Assembly: GCF_000510645.1 (NCBI RefSeq)
Contig: NZ_KI783301.1
Coordinates: forward strand, 1,960,420-2,024,419
DNA length: 64,000 nt
Source: Thermicanus aegyptius DSM 12793
GTDB taxonomy: Bacteria; Bacillota; Bacilli; Thermicanales; Thermicanaceae
Reading direction: 5' to 3'
Shown here piece after piece: positions 9,037-16,886 of the stretch (positions are counted from its first letter, which is position 1; each line of letters begins with the position of its first letter). The position numbers and the translations under genes were made by a program. The notes beneath the pieces are model-generated. The model saw only the letters and a list, made by a program, of their open reading frames with translations. It ran no database searches and was not told the origin of the DNA.

Positions 9037-9621
9037 TTACTTGCCAAGCGTTACCTCCAGTCCAATCTTCAAGGAAGGCGGCTTTGCATACATACCCCAC
9101 ATTTCCGGTAGGGGAGGGAGGATGTTCATGGCAATAGCCTTCGCTCCATCAAACTCAGCCATCGTCCAAGGCTTGACGTTTGCAAGAACTTTTAGATAGT
9201 CCTTAAAACCATACCGAACTGAATTCTTGGCTTCATAGGCTGCTGCAATATCGGTTCCTTCATCGAGTAATATTACCGGGATGTACAGGTGGCTTGCTAA
9301 ACCTTCAAAGAAATCTTTTCCGATACCCCCTTCTGCATGGTAATTCAACCATGATTCTAAATAAGAATTGCGTCCAATCTTCACCATCAGGGAAAAGAGA
9401 TACACATCATTCAGGGCAAAGGTAGCTACTCGAATACCGATTTGTGGGTTTGAACCAAAGCTGTCACGCATGCTCTTCGTAGTCTTAACAAAGGCGGCTG
9501 GTCTCCAATTGATGCCTCCATCAGTCGATACCATGTCCAACCCCATTGAGCCGGGCGGCACTTGCTTGTACAAGTCAATCATGTTAGTACCTTCGCCTTG
9601 CATAACCTCAATCTTTACCAT
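9037..9621 (-). CDS. Hypothetical protein, 194 aa
   Basis: Family not recognised. The start is taken at the second ATG (9621), because GGAGGT touches the first ATG and is six bases from the second. The protein is soluble, mixed alpha/beta, without Cys clusters or signal peptide. Gly/Asp-rich segments (VSTDGGINWRP; YHAEGGIGKDFFEG) are the most distinctive parts. A terminator-like hairpin follows directly. It stands alone between two other leftward genes and has its own strong ribosome site. Confidence 0.75.
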   Translation of the reverse strand: MVKIEVMQGEGTNMIDLYKQVPPGSMGLDMVSTDGGINWRPAAFVKTTKSMRDSFGSNPQIGIRVATFALNDVYLFSLMVKIGRNSYLESWLNYHAEGGIGKDFFEGLASHLYIPVILLDEGTDIAAAYEAKNSVRYGFKDYLKVLANVKPWTMAEFDGAKAIAMNILPPLPEMWGMYAKPPSLKIGLEVTLGK

Positions 9622-9917
9622 TGTCATACCTCCAATTTGAAATTTTCCTATATCGCCGCGCCTCTTCGTTCTACTGATTTTTCATACTGATCTTCCTCCT
9701 TGAAATTGGTTGTTGTATTTTGAATCTACATATATTTTTCAGCATCTCTTAATTCAGATCCGTAAGTGGTTTTCAACTCCATCACGGTTCAAAAATCTGC
9801 CGTTCATTTCAAATAAACAGACCATAAACAATGAACCGATCATGAAATAATCATCCGATCTTCTGTAAGTGCAAAAAATATTTCCATCTCCAATCGATAC
9901 CCCGAATGAAGGCAAAT

Positions 9918-9944
9918 AAAAAGATGGTGCCATTGGACACCATC
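9918..9944 (-). terminator. Terminator of the EAL gene (GGTG...CACC family)
   Basis: Read leftward: GATGGTG, a short loop, CACCATC, then TTTTT. It lies 20 bases after the stop at 9965. One of several terminators in the element sharing a GGTG/CACC hairpin core. Confidence 0.75.
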
Positions 9945-9964
9945 TCCTTTGATAAAAAACCTCA

Positions 9965-10642
9965 TTATTTAAGCTTAGAGGTCGCCAATCTCCTTGGGTG
10001 AGCAATCCAATACCCCTGGAAGGCATCGGCAATGGACTGCATCTGTTCAAACTGTTCCCCGGTTTCGATACCTTCTGCGATGATATTAACACCCATCTCC
10101 CTGAATGGTTCGGTGAGTCTTTTCAACACATCCAAGGATTTCTCATTATTGCAGGAATGAACAATTTCTTTAGCCAGTTTAATATAGGTTGGTTGAATGT
10201 TAAGGATAAATGGTAAGGAGAAATGGCCAAATCCAAAATCATCAATGGCGAAATGGACACCTCTGGCTACTAGTTGTTCGACATGGATCGACAAACTCGG
10301 TTCATCGTGCAGAAAAGCTTGCTCGGTAATTTCAATGACCAGATCATGCTGTTTTGGGAATGGCAATGTAGGTGGGAACGGATTAACTGAGTACGGGTGC
10401 GAATTGAGAAACAGGGGAGTATCGCTCGTGTATTGCTCTAATGCCAACTGCTTACATAGCGTGTCCATTGAAACGATCTGATTCATCTTATCCAATGAAG
10501 GAGAAGTGAAGCCTTCTAACACCTGTTTTGCATCGTTACCTCTGATAAAGGACTCGTATCCAATCACTGATAAATCTCGATCCACGATTGGTTGGTAAAC
10601 TGGAAATAGGTTGGGAGTTGATAGAAGTGAAGATGTCTCCAT
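9965..10642 (-). CDS. EAL-domain protein (c-di-GMP phosphodiesterase family)
   Basis: A stand-alone EAL domain of 225 residues; family members hydrolyse cyclic di-GMP to pGpG. The EAL signature itself reads ESF at 30-32, but the metal- and substrate-site positions of the family are present: E30, N80 (LFLN), E104 and E107 (EITE), DDFG at 134-137, K155, AEGIE at 189-193 and Q209. It may therefore be active despite the altered signature. No sensor, GGDEF or membrane part is attached. GGAGG precedes the ATG and a terminator follows. It could lower c-di-GMP in the host, whose PilB at 60.8 kb carries a c-di-GMP-binding type N-terminus; that link is inference. Confidence 0.88.
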   Translation of the reverse strand: METSSLLSTPNLFPVYQPIVDRDLSVIGYESFIRGNDAKQVLEGFTSPSLDKMNQIVSMDTLCKQLALEQYTSDTPLFLNSHPYSVNPFPPTLPFPKQHDLVIEITEQAFLHDEPSLSIHVEQLVARGVHFAIDDFGFGHFSLPFILNIQPTYIKLAKEIVHSCNNEKSLDVLKRLTEPFREMGVNIIAEGIETGEQFEQMQSIADAFQGYWIAHPRRLATSKLK

Positions 10643-11147
10643 TATTCAAAACCTCCGTAACCGATAAGTTTGATTACTGCAGTCGACCACTTGAGAGTGG
10701 GATGAGTGGGTAGAGTGGTCGGGGGTGGAAAAATCTCGATGGGGTGACTTCATATCAAAATTGGTCACAGAGCCACATTACTGCAACTACCTGATTGATT
10801 TCGTCTATCCGTTAACTATATATGAGTACTAGATGTTATCGTCAGTGATTAGACTTCTTCTCCTTTATTATGTATTTGCTCTTTTACCTACTCCAAAAAT
10901 GATTTCTTATTCACCCTTAGAGCAAAAATATCTATTTGACCATCAGCAGTTCAATCCCGAGCTAAACAGAAACACCTAAGCTGGATACAGAACTCCAACT
11001 TAGGTGTTTCATGTTGGCTGCAAAACATAAATTCAACTCCCAATTGACCTAATAGAAATAACGTTTTTCGCCGTTGCAACCGGTAAATTGTCCATCCAAT
11101 GAAAATTAACTGTAAATTACTTAATCTTGTAAAAAGAATCAGAGTGC
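10643..11147. other. Intergenic region, 505 bp
   Basis: Holds no credible gene. It contains a G-rich stretch on the + strand around 10690-10750 and a perfect 12-bp hairpin (listed separately). Short frames here lack ribosome sites. The upstream signals of the EAL gene should lie at its left side, but no clear -35/-10 pair was seen. Confidence 0.5.
10969..11010 (-). terminator. Long perfect hairpin downstream of the 11148 gene
   Basis: GAAACACCTAAG (10969-10980) pairs perfectly with 10999-11010 across an 18-base loop. It lies 138 bases after the stop of the leftward four-gene cluster. No strong T-run, so a weak terminator or an RNA-stabilising end. Confidence 0.45.
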
Positions 11148-11651
11148 TCAGCGACCCCAAACACTTTTTAAGAACCGTCCTAACTCGATAGGAACATAAT
11201 GATTGGGTGAAGTAATACGCTTTATATCGAACTTACGTTCAAATTCCGATAGCTGACACTTTATTTTTAACGCCTCCCATCTAATCCGATGATAGACGTC
11301 TGCATACTTCAATTTACCGTATTCGTTAATACGGGTGTAGGTCTCACAGAGTTGGTACAGATCAAAAAAGATCGACTCCATATTGATGATGATCTTTTCA
11401 TCTACACAGAAGTTGTAAAACTGTTTGAAATCTTTCAATGTCCTTAAGCAATTTTGCAAAAATACCAACCGATGTCCGCCTAAATCCATATAGTTCTGAG
11501 CTATATTCCTTGGATCTAATGTATTGATTTCAGGAAGAAGCTCACTATAATGACCAACAAGCGTTCGAATATGCACCTTATTCCGAAGATCAATGATAAG
11601 TGCCACCAAGAAATGATCAGGACTGCGCAGAGTTGTTGATGCAGTCGACAT
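11148..11651 (-). CDS. Hypothetical protein, last gene of the recombinase cluster
   Basis: Family not recognised; 167 residues from the ATG at 11651. AGGAG abuts the first in-frame ATG and is nine bases from this one, which is why it was chosen. The protein is mostly helical (for example RNIAQNYMDLGG, FYNFCVDEKII), has no signal peptide and no clear catalytic motif. It starts 12 bases after the preceding gene and is the fourth of four tightly spaced leftward genes that begin with the serine recombinase at 12975, so it is probably cotranscribed with it. Confidence 0.75.
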   Translation of the reverse strand: MSTASTTLRSPDHFLVALIIDLRNKVHIRTLVGHYSELLPEINTLDPRNIAQNYMDLGGHRLVFLQNCLRTLKDFKQFYNFCVDEKIIINMESIFFDLYQLCETYTRINEYGKLKYADVYHRIRWEALKIKCQLSEFERKFDIKRITSPNHYVPIELGRFLKSVWGR

Positions 11652-11663
11652 AATACTCATCTC

Positions 11664-11987
11664 CTATTCATCATCATTTAGAAAAGCTTCTTCATACTCC
11701 AAAATCGGGCATGAGCTACATTGAAAAAACATCATCAGCGAATTGGGCTGAACAACCTTCTTACAACAAATTGAGCCACAGGAACGCATTAGTTCCGATA
11801 ATTTATGAAAATGACCGTTAGCTTTGAAGGTCATAAGATCAAGTGATTTATGAATCTTATCGATCTCTGTTTTAAGCTCCGATAAATCCTGGGGAGCGCA
11901 TAAGCCATGCTCAACCCCGATGGCTTGTAATGACTCCACTTTCGCTAATGCCTTTTGAAAGGATTGCCTTACTTCCTTAATTTCCAT
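11664..11987 (-). CDS. Small Cys-containing protein, possible zinc-binding
   Basis: About 107 residues from the ATG at 11987, which follows AAGGGG. The N-terminal half is a predicted coiled or helical segment (EVRQSFQKALAKVESL). The C-terminal half has Cys residues in the order CGSICC ... CSSCP, consistent with a small zinc site, and ends in an acidic tail. Family not recognised. It lies 46 bases after the recombinase-like fragment and 12 bases before the next gene, inside the same cluster. Confidence 0.65.
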   Translation of the reverse strand: MEIKEVRQSFQKALAKVESLQAIGVEHGLCAPQDLSELKTEIDKIHKSLDLMTFKANGHFHKLSELMRSCGSICCKKVVQPNSLMMFFQCSSCPILEYEEAFLNDDE

Positions 11988-12033
11988 GTTACCCCTTGCC
12001 AATGTCTACACCACCCTTAAGGACACATCTACT

Positions 12034-12354
12034 TCACCGCCTAACATCGATGAGTAGTAACCCCTTACTTCGGAGATCAATTGATGACTCCAGATCTCCG
12101 TAATGCATCACCCCTTGAAAACGACCTGAATCAGCGTCATGAATTAGGTGACCCCATTCTAATCTTGATCCGGCTCGGTCAATATAGGAATCGATGATTA
12201 CGATGTTACTTGTGGAGTACTTGAACTCGAACACCTTGTTGAGCATCATCGCGATTTCTCGGTCAGAATCAGCTTTATTGGTTGAAGCAGAACACAGATA
12301 GACCGCCGCGGCGAAGATATCTCCGTATTTTTCAAGTTCCTCGTAAACATCCAC
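12034..12354 (-). CDS. Degenerate serine-recombinase-like N-terminal domain
   Basis: About 107 residues; the GTG at 12354 is chosen because GGAG lies nine bases upstream. The order of segments (AAVYLCSAST, a helix, IVIIDSYIDRAG, then HLIHDADSGRFQGVMHYGDLESS) follows the resolvase fold, in which the parallel blocks read YxRVSTxxQ, a helix, YxDxxxSG and a block with xxDRxxR. The arginines of the last block are missing and the serine position is uncertain. There is no HTH. It sits directly after the complete recombinase and could modulate it. The relationship is read by eye and is tentative. Confidence 0.5.
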   Translation of the reverse strand: MDVYEELEKYGDIFAAAVYLCSASTNKADSDREIAMMLNKVFEFKYSTSNIVIIDSYIDRAGSRLEWGHLIHDADSGRFQGVMHYGDLESSIDLRSKGLLLIDVRR

Positions 12355-12387
12355 TTCAATCAACTCCGATTTATCAGACTTGCTCCC

Positions 12388-12975
12388 TTATGAACTTCCG
12401 TATCTTCTCTTGCGAATCTCGCGTTTAATGGTACTTTCACTGATGCGAGTAATACTTACGACTTCCTTCATACTGTGGGTTTGGAGCAAGCTAATCGCAT
12501 GATCCAGTTGTAACTTTGTAAACTTAGGTGGGCGTCCTTCTCGAAAACCGGATTTCTGCTTAGCGATGGCTTTACCTTCAGCGGTACGCTCAATAATCAA
12601 ATCGCGCTCGAACTCCGCAAAGGCAAAGAAAATATTTCTGATCAATTTGCTCGTTGGTGTGTTATCCAAAATACCGATGTTCAAGATATGAATCCGAACA
12701 CCACGTTCGATTAACTGATTGACGATCTTTACTCCCTCGATCATCGAACGAGCAAACCGATCCAGCTTCGTTACGACCAAGGTATCGCCAGCTTTCAGCA
12801 AACGAAACAGTTTGGAGAATTCAGGGCGATCCATTTTTGAACCAGTGAAACTATCGACAAATATAAAGGATTGGTCAACCCCTTCAGCGAGCAGTAAATT
12901 GACCTGATGTTCAAGGCTATTACCGTGCTTAGACTGTCCAACCGTACTTACTCGGGCATAGCCATATTTAGGCAT
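12388..12975 (-). CDS. Serine recombinase, resolvase/invertase family
   Basis: A 195-residue site-specific recombinase of the Hin/Tn3-resolvase type. It shows the catalytic YARVSTxxQ block with Ser10, the [15 protein letters not shown] block, TKLDRFARS, and the E helix with [13 protein letters not shown], then GRPPKF leading into a C-terminal HTH. All key residues are present, so it should be active, for example as a resolvase or invertase of the element. It is the small form, not a large serine integrase. Leader of a four-gene cluster. The ribosome site (AGGTGG) is moderate. No inverted crossover sites were identified nearby. Confidence 0.92.
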   Translation of the reverse strand: MPKYGYARVSTVGQSKHGNSLEHQVNLLLAEGVDQSFIFVDSFTGSKMDRPEFSKLFRLLKAGDTLVVTKLDRFARSMIEGVKIVNQLIERGVRIHILNIGILDNTPTSKLIRNIFFAFAEFERDLIIERTAEGKAIAKQKSGFREGRPPKFTKLQLDHAISLLQTHSMKEVVSITRISESTIKREIRKRRYGSS

Positions 12976-13444
12976 TTATTAGACCACCACCTACAATTTT
13001 CGGATTCACTTATGACCCCCAGTTTTGACACTGGGCAAACCCGCATTCTACCGTTCCGAAATCGAACGGACTTGAGAGGGGCAATACTTAAGAGATATGA
13101 ACCCTTGGACAACCGTTTCAGAACCGACTCAGCTGAAAAGAAGGATAAGTGTGCTTTACACCTCCTGTTTGCAGATGCTTCAATCGTGTTGCCATGTGGG
13201 GATGCAGTATGGTTCTAATATCGAAAGGAGAAGGAGATTGATTTGAAAGCTATACCCCCAATAAGGGGGATTATTACCAGCCACCATACCGCATCCTTAC
13301 TTGGTGTATTATTAATCCAAAACTGACTGCCAAAGTAGAATAAGATCACCTACATTCGAGTAACTATTTTTCAAAATAATAAATAATCGGGATAAAAAAA
13401 GCGGGTAGTAAAGAACTCGATCAGCGAATTCGATACTGCCAAAA
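12976..13444. other. Intergenic region upstream of the recombinase, 469 bp
   Basis: A rightward frame from 12907 overlaps the recombinase start antisense and lacks a ribosome site, so it is not called. The region holds a near-copy of the GTGTGCTTTTA motif (near 13149, one T short) and, at 13272-13360, sequence similar to 13785-13870 on the other side of the next gene. A terminator is at its right end. Confidence 0.5.
13394..13440 (-). terminator. Terminator of the 13445 gene
   Basis: Read leftward, GGCAGTAT...CGAGTTC... pairs imperfectly with ACTACCCGC and is followed by seven T residues. It starts directly after the stop codon at 13445. A related hairpin occurs at 14818-14855. Confidence 0.55.
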
Positions 13445-13777
13445 TTAAGCTGCTATTTGATCAGGCAAATTATTCTTGAAACCACCCTCCAAAAAAGGAT
13501 ATTTGAGATCAATCGCAGACCCCATAAAGGCGAAGATATAATCTATTGTGCGTAATCTTGCTTCTGCAACCTCTAAGTCATATCGGTCATAAAGGGTTTC
13601 AATGGTTTTATATCGTTCTCTTCTTTCAGCATGACAATGATTTAAACACCTCTGTAATTTGAAAAAGAACCTCATTTGATCAAATGCGTTCACGCTACCA
13701 ATTTGAAAAGGATACGGTATGCTTACTTCATTTAGAAGGGATGATGAAGAAGTATTACCCCCGATGGGGATGAACAT
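13445..13777 (-). CDS. Hypothetical protein, 110 aa
   Basis: Family not recognised. The N-terminus (MFIPIGGNTSSSSLLNEV) is followed by a helical segment rich in charged residues (CHAERRERYKTIETLYDRYDLEVAEARL). No strong ribosome site precedes the ATG, so the start is uncertain. The gene is flanked by imperfect direct repeats (13272-13360 and 13785-13870) and followed by a terminator, which supports a real transcription unit. Confidence 0.5.
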   Translation of the reverse strand: MFIPIGGNTSSSSLLNEVSIPYPFQIGSVNAFDQMRFFFKLQRCLNHCHAERRERYKTIETLYDRYDLEVAEARLRTIDYIFAFMGSAIDLKYPFLEGGFKNNLPDQIAA

Positions 13778-13900
13778 CAGGCGTATACTGTTACAGCAAT
13801 ACCGTATCCTTATTTATGTATTCTTTGTCTAAAACCGACTGCCAAATTTGATATGAACTTAGTCGATTGAGTAATTATGAAGCCCAGAGAAATCACAAAG

Positions 13901-13957
13901 AAAAAAAGGCGACCCATCGCGGCTTTCGGTGGTATCGCCTAAAACGAGTTTCTACTA
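13901..13957 (-). terminator. Leader/terminator element, copy A
   Basis: Read leftward: TAGTAGAAACTCG, then a hairpin with outer stem GGCGA/TCGCC, then a run of seven or more T. The 13-base segment and the AGGC...GGGTCGCC hairpin ends are shared with copy B at 16751-16808, although the loops differ. It lies downstream of the 14197 gene and about 120 bases upstream of the 13777 start. It may be a plain terminator or the end of a regulated leader. Confidence 0.6.
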
Positions 13958-13984
13958 ATGTAAGCAAAATAGCCAGCATTGGAA

Positions 13985-13995
13985 GTGTGCTTTTA
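13985..13995 (+). repeat. GTGTGCTTTTA motif, outlying copy
   Basis: Same 11-base motif, in the same orientation, as the set at 40.2-41.1 kb. Here it lies in the 13778-14196 spacer, next to copy A of the leader element. Confidence 0.4.
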
Positions 13996-14196
13996 ACGCG
14001 CCAATGGGGAGTTTTTGGGACACGTTACCGGCAGAGCATTTTCGTTCAAGATGAAAGAGAGCTTACCCCATTTAAGTGTGAAACGGCTTGTAATCGATTT
14101 TTCCCTGCAGACCGAACAACTGATACAATAAAATCGATTGTAGAGCCACGTAAGAGCGAAAAGGATGGGGGAGTGGGTGGGGCAGGCAAACCCCCG

Positions 14197-14601
14197 TCAC
14201 CCCCGAAATGTTTCTCTCGCCTGTACTCTTCGTAATTTCGGAATTTCAATACCAGATACATAAACCCCATCTTGGCGAATACGATAAATGTATTCCGCTC
14301 CAATTCTAAACTGATCCCACAAAGCCTTGATTCCGGATTTCTTAGCAACTTCGACTTGCTCGGGTGTAAGGATACCAAACTTATTGTTCATATTCGGCAT
14401 CGGATAACCCGTCTGTGCTACAAGTTGACGGGTACGCTCTGTCCGCATTTGGACAAGTTCATTAAAGATCTGCTCAATGCTCTTGTCTTTAGAGAATAAA
14501 TTCCTCAAGGTTACCCCAAGATCAGCAGGATAACCATCTTCATAAACCCAAAATCCTTTACCATCAACTCTACTATCGATGACAACTGCTCTTGTACTCA
14601 T
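14197..14601 (-). CDS. Hypothetical protein, 134 aa
   Basis: The ATG at 14601 is preceded by GTGAGGCG at good spacing; the longer upstream frame is not needed. The protein begins STRAVVIDSRVDGKGFWVYEDGYPADLG, like a small beta-rich domain, followed by a helical part (LRNLFSKDKSIEQIFNELVQ) and a C-terminal part with GAEYIYRIRQDGVYVSGIEI. It is soluble, with no known motif recognised. Leader element copy A follows 240 bases downstream. Confidence 0.7.
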   Translation of the reverse strand: MSTRAVVIDSRVDGKGFWVYEDGYPADLGVTLRNLFSKDKSIEQIFNELVQMRTERTRQLVAQTGYPMPNMNNKFGILTPEQVEVAKKSGIKALWDQFRIGAEYIYRIRQDGVYVSGIEIPKLRRVQARETFRG

Positions 14602-15006
14602 GCGGTTCGCCTCACTTTTGGAGAATAAAATCTTACAATAAAGGTGTTTTTTCTCACCTACAAAGTGCAATAGTAAAATCAACTCTGGTTATGGAGAATA
14701 TATCCCCTATCGGTTTAGACAATCTACCATTCGGAAAATTAATCAAGATAATCGACCTCGGCAACTGCAAATCATTGTGTATTGAAACGATGAATAATTT
14801 CAATTTCAAACATTAAAGGCAGTATAAAAACTCGATGCACAAGTTCTATACTGCCGATTTTTAGGATATCTCTGCTGATTCCAGTTACCTTGCATTTTCA
14901 GGTTTCACTTCTCAATGGCTCCAACTCTCCTCGGGTAGCCCAAAGTGCCTGACTCTTCTAAGAAACAAAAAAGCCGGATGCCTAAACACCCGGCTTAATA
15001 CCCCAT
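14602..15006. other. Intergenic region, 405 bp, with two hairpins
   Basis: No gene seen. It holds a GGCAGTATA...TATACTGCC hairpin (14818-14855) followed on the + strand by GATTTTT, and the terminator of the CAP/SLH gene (14966-14996). Confidence 0.5.
14966..14996 (-). terminator. Terminator of the CAP/SLH gene
   Basis: Read leftward, AAGCCGGGTG pairs with the complementary CCGGCTT arm, followed by seven T. It lies just after the stop at 15007. Confidence 0.75.
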
Positions 15007-16503
15007 TTACATACCAAATTTGTTTTTCAAGTAATTATCATAGTTGCGCATGAAGGTTACAACATGCTCCCTCAAAAGAATATTTTTTGTACCATATGAC
15101 TCATAAGTCTTCGGCGTGTTACCATTAGCATCGGGGTATCCATTGGATAGCCCCATATCGTACATCATTTGGACAGCTTCACGCTCATTTAAGGCTTTTC
15201 CACCATTATACTTAATATTATAGTAGGAAGCCAAGATAACCGCCATCTCGCCCCTTGTCATAGGAGCATTAGCTTTATTTTTATCCTTCAAAGAACCCTT
15301 GGTTGGAACCCCCAATTTCTCTGCAATCTGATAAGGAACTGAAGCCCACCATTTCGGATCTTTAGGCGTAGTAATCAACATTTCGCTTGACTCACTATAT
15401 CGAAACAAGATCGTTAAAAATTGCGCCTCGCTGAGTTGTCCTTGCGGTTTCAACAACTTCTCGACCTTGCCCGTCTTAGGGTTCTTCTCCTCATACCCCG
15501 CAATTAACCCCTCTTTGATTGCCCAAGCCATATTCTCCGACCAGTACTTATTTTCTTGGAAATCAGCATACCCCTTAGCTATAGTTAAATCAACGGGATC
15601 ATTCTTAGGGTTATCAGGATTGGAACCTACAGGAGCTTTCTTAGTGGTGAAAGACCACGTAAGACTACGACCCTTCGTATACTTAACATTTACCGTGTAC
15701 GTTTCACCATATTTCAAAGGTTCCTTTGGAATAATATATGCATACTTATTAAAATAAAAAGGTACAGCATTACCCTTACTATCAACCAATGAAGGCTCCA
15801 TATCCTCAGAATCTATATAAGGTTCGCCCAACTCTTGATCAGGATTAAAAGTAATAATAAAACCTGAAGTCTTTAGACCAAACTCTTCCACAGGATTCGG
15901 AATTTCACGACCCCAATAGGATATATCAACGTCAGTCTGACCATCATAAGGATAAGTGTATGCTGGAGGATCAGTTGGCTTAAATATATAAGCTACATCA
16001 ATTACAACAATATCACCTACAATAGCAAAACCTATTTTTTCTAAAGAATAATTTAACAATAAATTTCTATGCCCTGGGGCATTAATTAAATAATCTATAC
16101 CATTCTTAATAGAAGATGCACCAAAATGTATTGCCTCCATAATAGAATGTTTCTTATCCAAACCAGCCGAATAAGCCCGATCCCAAGAACGCTCACCAGT
16201 AAATCCATCTCTTTTGGAGTCTTCAAAATGTCCATCTATTAATTTGTACTTACCCTTATTCTTATAAAGATAATTAGCATGATTCTCAGCCGCCTTAGTT
16301 AAGTAAGGATCAAGCTTGACCTCCTGAACCCCTACATTCCTGCGAATTTCATTGTAATACTCTAACGCCTCAAGATGCGTCTTCGGGTACTCAAATCCAT
16401 CCACCATCACCTTATCCGACTCGGCACTTGCTTGGACTGGAACAAATGACATGCTCCCTAATACCAACGTGAGAGCGAAAGCAAAAAGAAAAAACTTACG
16501 CAT
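15007..16503 (-). CDS. Secreted CAP-domain protein with S-layer homology domains
   Basis: Exported cell-surface protein of 498 residues. It has a signal peptide (1-26, cleavage near VQASA), then a CAP/SCP domain (about 40-185) with the LEALEYYNEIRRNVG helix, H-rich core and APGHRNLLL motif. A bacterial Ig-like segment follows (about 190-295, ending YTVNVKYTKGRSLTWSFTTK). SLH repeats (about 305-495) begin with YADFQENKYWSENMAWA and should bind secondary cell-wall polymer. AGGAGG lies seven bases before the ATG and a terminator follows. CAP proteins of bacteria are poorly defined biochemically, so surface attachment is the firm part of this call. Confidence 0.9.
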   Translation of the reverse strand: MRKFFLFAFALTLVLGSMSFVPVQASAESDKVMVDGFEYPKTHLEALEYYNEIRRNVGVQEVKLDPYLTKAAENHANYLYKNKGKYKLIDGHFEDSKRDGFTGERSWDRAYSAGLDKKHSIMEAIHFGASSIKNGIDYLINAPGHRNLLLNYSLEKIGFAIVGDIVVIDVAYIFKPTDPPAYTYPYDGQTDVDISYWGREIPNPVEEFGLKTSGFIITFNPDQELGEPYIDSEDMEPSLVDSKGNAVPFYFNKYAYIIPKEPLKYGETYTVNVKYTKGRSLTWSFTTKKAPVGSNPDNPKNDPVDLTIAKGYADFQENKYWSENMAWAIKEGLIAGYEEKNPKTGKVEKLLKPQGQLSEAQFLTILFRYSESSEMLITTPKDPKWWASVPYQIAEKLGVPTKGSLKDKNKANAPMTRGEMAVILASYYNIKYNGGKALNEREAVQMMYDMGLSNGYPDANGNTPKTYESYGTKNILLREHVVTFMRNYDNYLKNKFGM

Positions 16504-16886
16504 CGAAATTCCTCCTATATCCCTCTACAGACTAAACCATCTTCAAATTAACTTAATATTAGCAAACAATTACTTTGATTGTCTATCGATTATCAGTCAC
16601 ATCGTTGGTATGCAGTTTTACCCGCAAAAGCAACACCTGACCTTTCATTCGATTATAAAAATTCGACAAAAACCTCATTAATCCTGCCTTTTCCAAAGGG
16701 TTGTTATTATTTTAGCGTAACTGAATAAGGAGTTCCAGTCCTGAGGTAATAAAAAAAGGCGACCCCCAAGGGCTACAAGATAGGGGGAGCCTTACCGAGT
16801 TTCTACTATAGTATAGGGGAGATTTCATTCAAAAAACATTTGGTTGAATGGGTGAAACGTTCAAATGGTTGACGATTACCTAATTA
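16504..16886. other. Intergenic region, 383 bp
   Basis: Upstream region of the CAP/SLH gene and downstream region of the Kiwa pair. Contains leader element copy B and no gene. Confidence 0.5.
16751..16808 (-). terminator. Leader/terminator element, copy B
   Basis: Read leftward: TAGTAGAAACTCG, GTAAGGC, a CCCCC/GGGGG hairpin, GTCGCC and seven T. It shares the 13-base segment and hairpin borders with copy A. It lies about 80 bases after the kwaA-like stop and 248 bases before the CAP/SLH start. Confidence 0.65.

Noticed and set aside
10951-11160. 69-codon leftward hydrophobic frame
   Set aside because: It begins inside the end of the 11148 gene and crosses a perfect hairpin; no ribosome site.
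12388-12975. This recombinase as the integrase of the whole element
   Set aside because: It is a small resolvase/invertase type and lies 39 kb from the maf junction; the true integrase is more likely beyond the left edge.
12907-13218. 103-codon rightward frame
   Set aside because: It overlaps the recombinase start antisense, lacks a ribosome site and shows no protein-like features.
13867-14235. 122-codon rightward frame
   Set aside because: It runs through leader element copy A and antisense to the 14197 gene; composition is not coding-like.
13901-16808. Known riboswitch class for leader elements A and B
   Set aside because: I compared from memory with the M-box, yybP-ykoY, tetrahydrofolate and c-di-GMP classes and found no convincing match.
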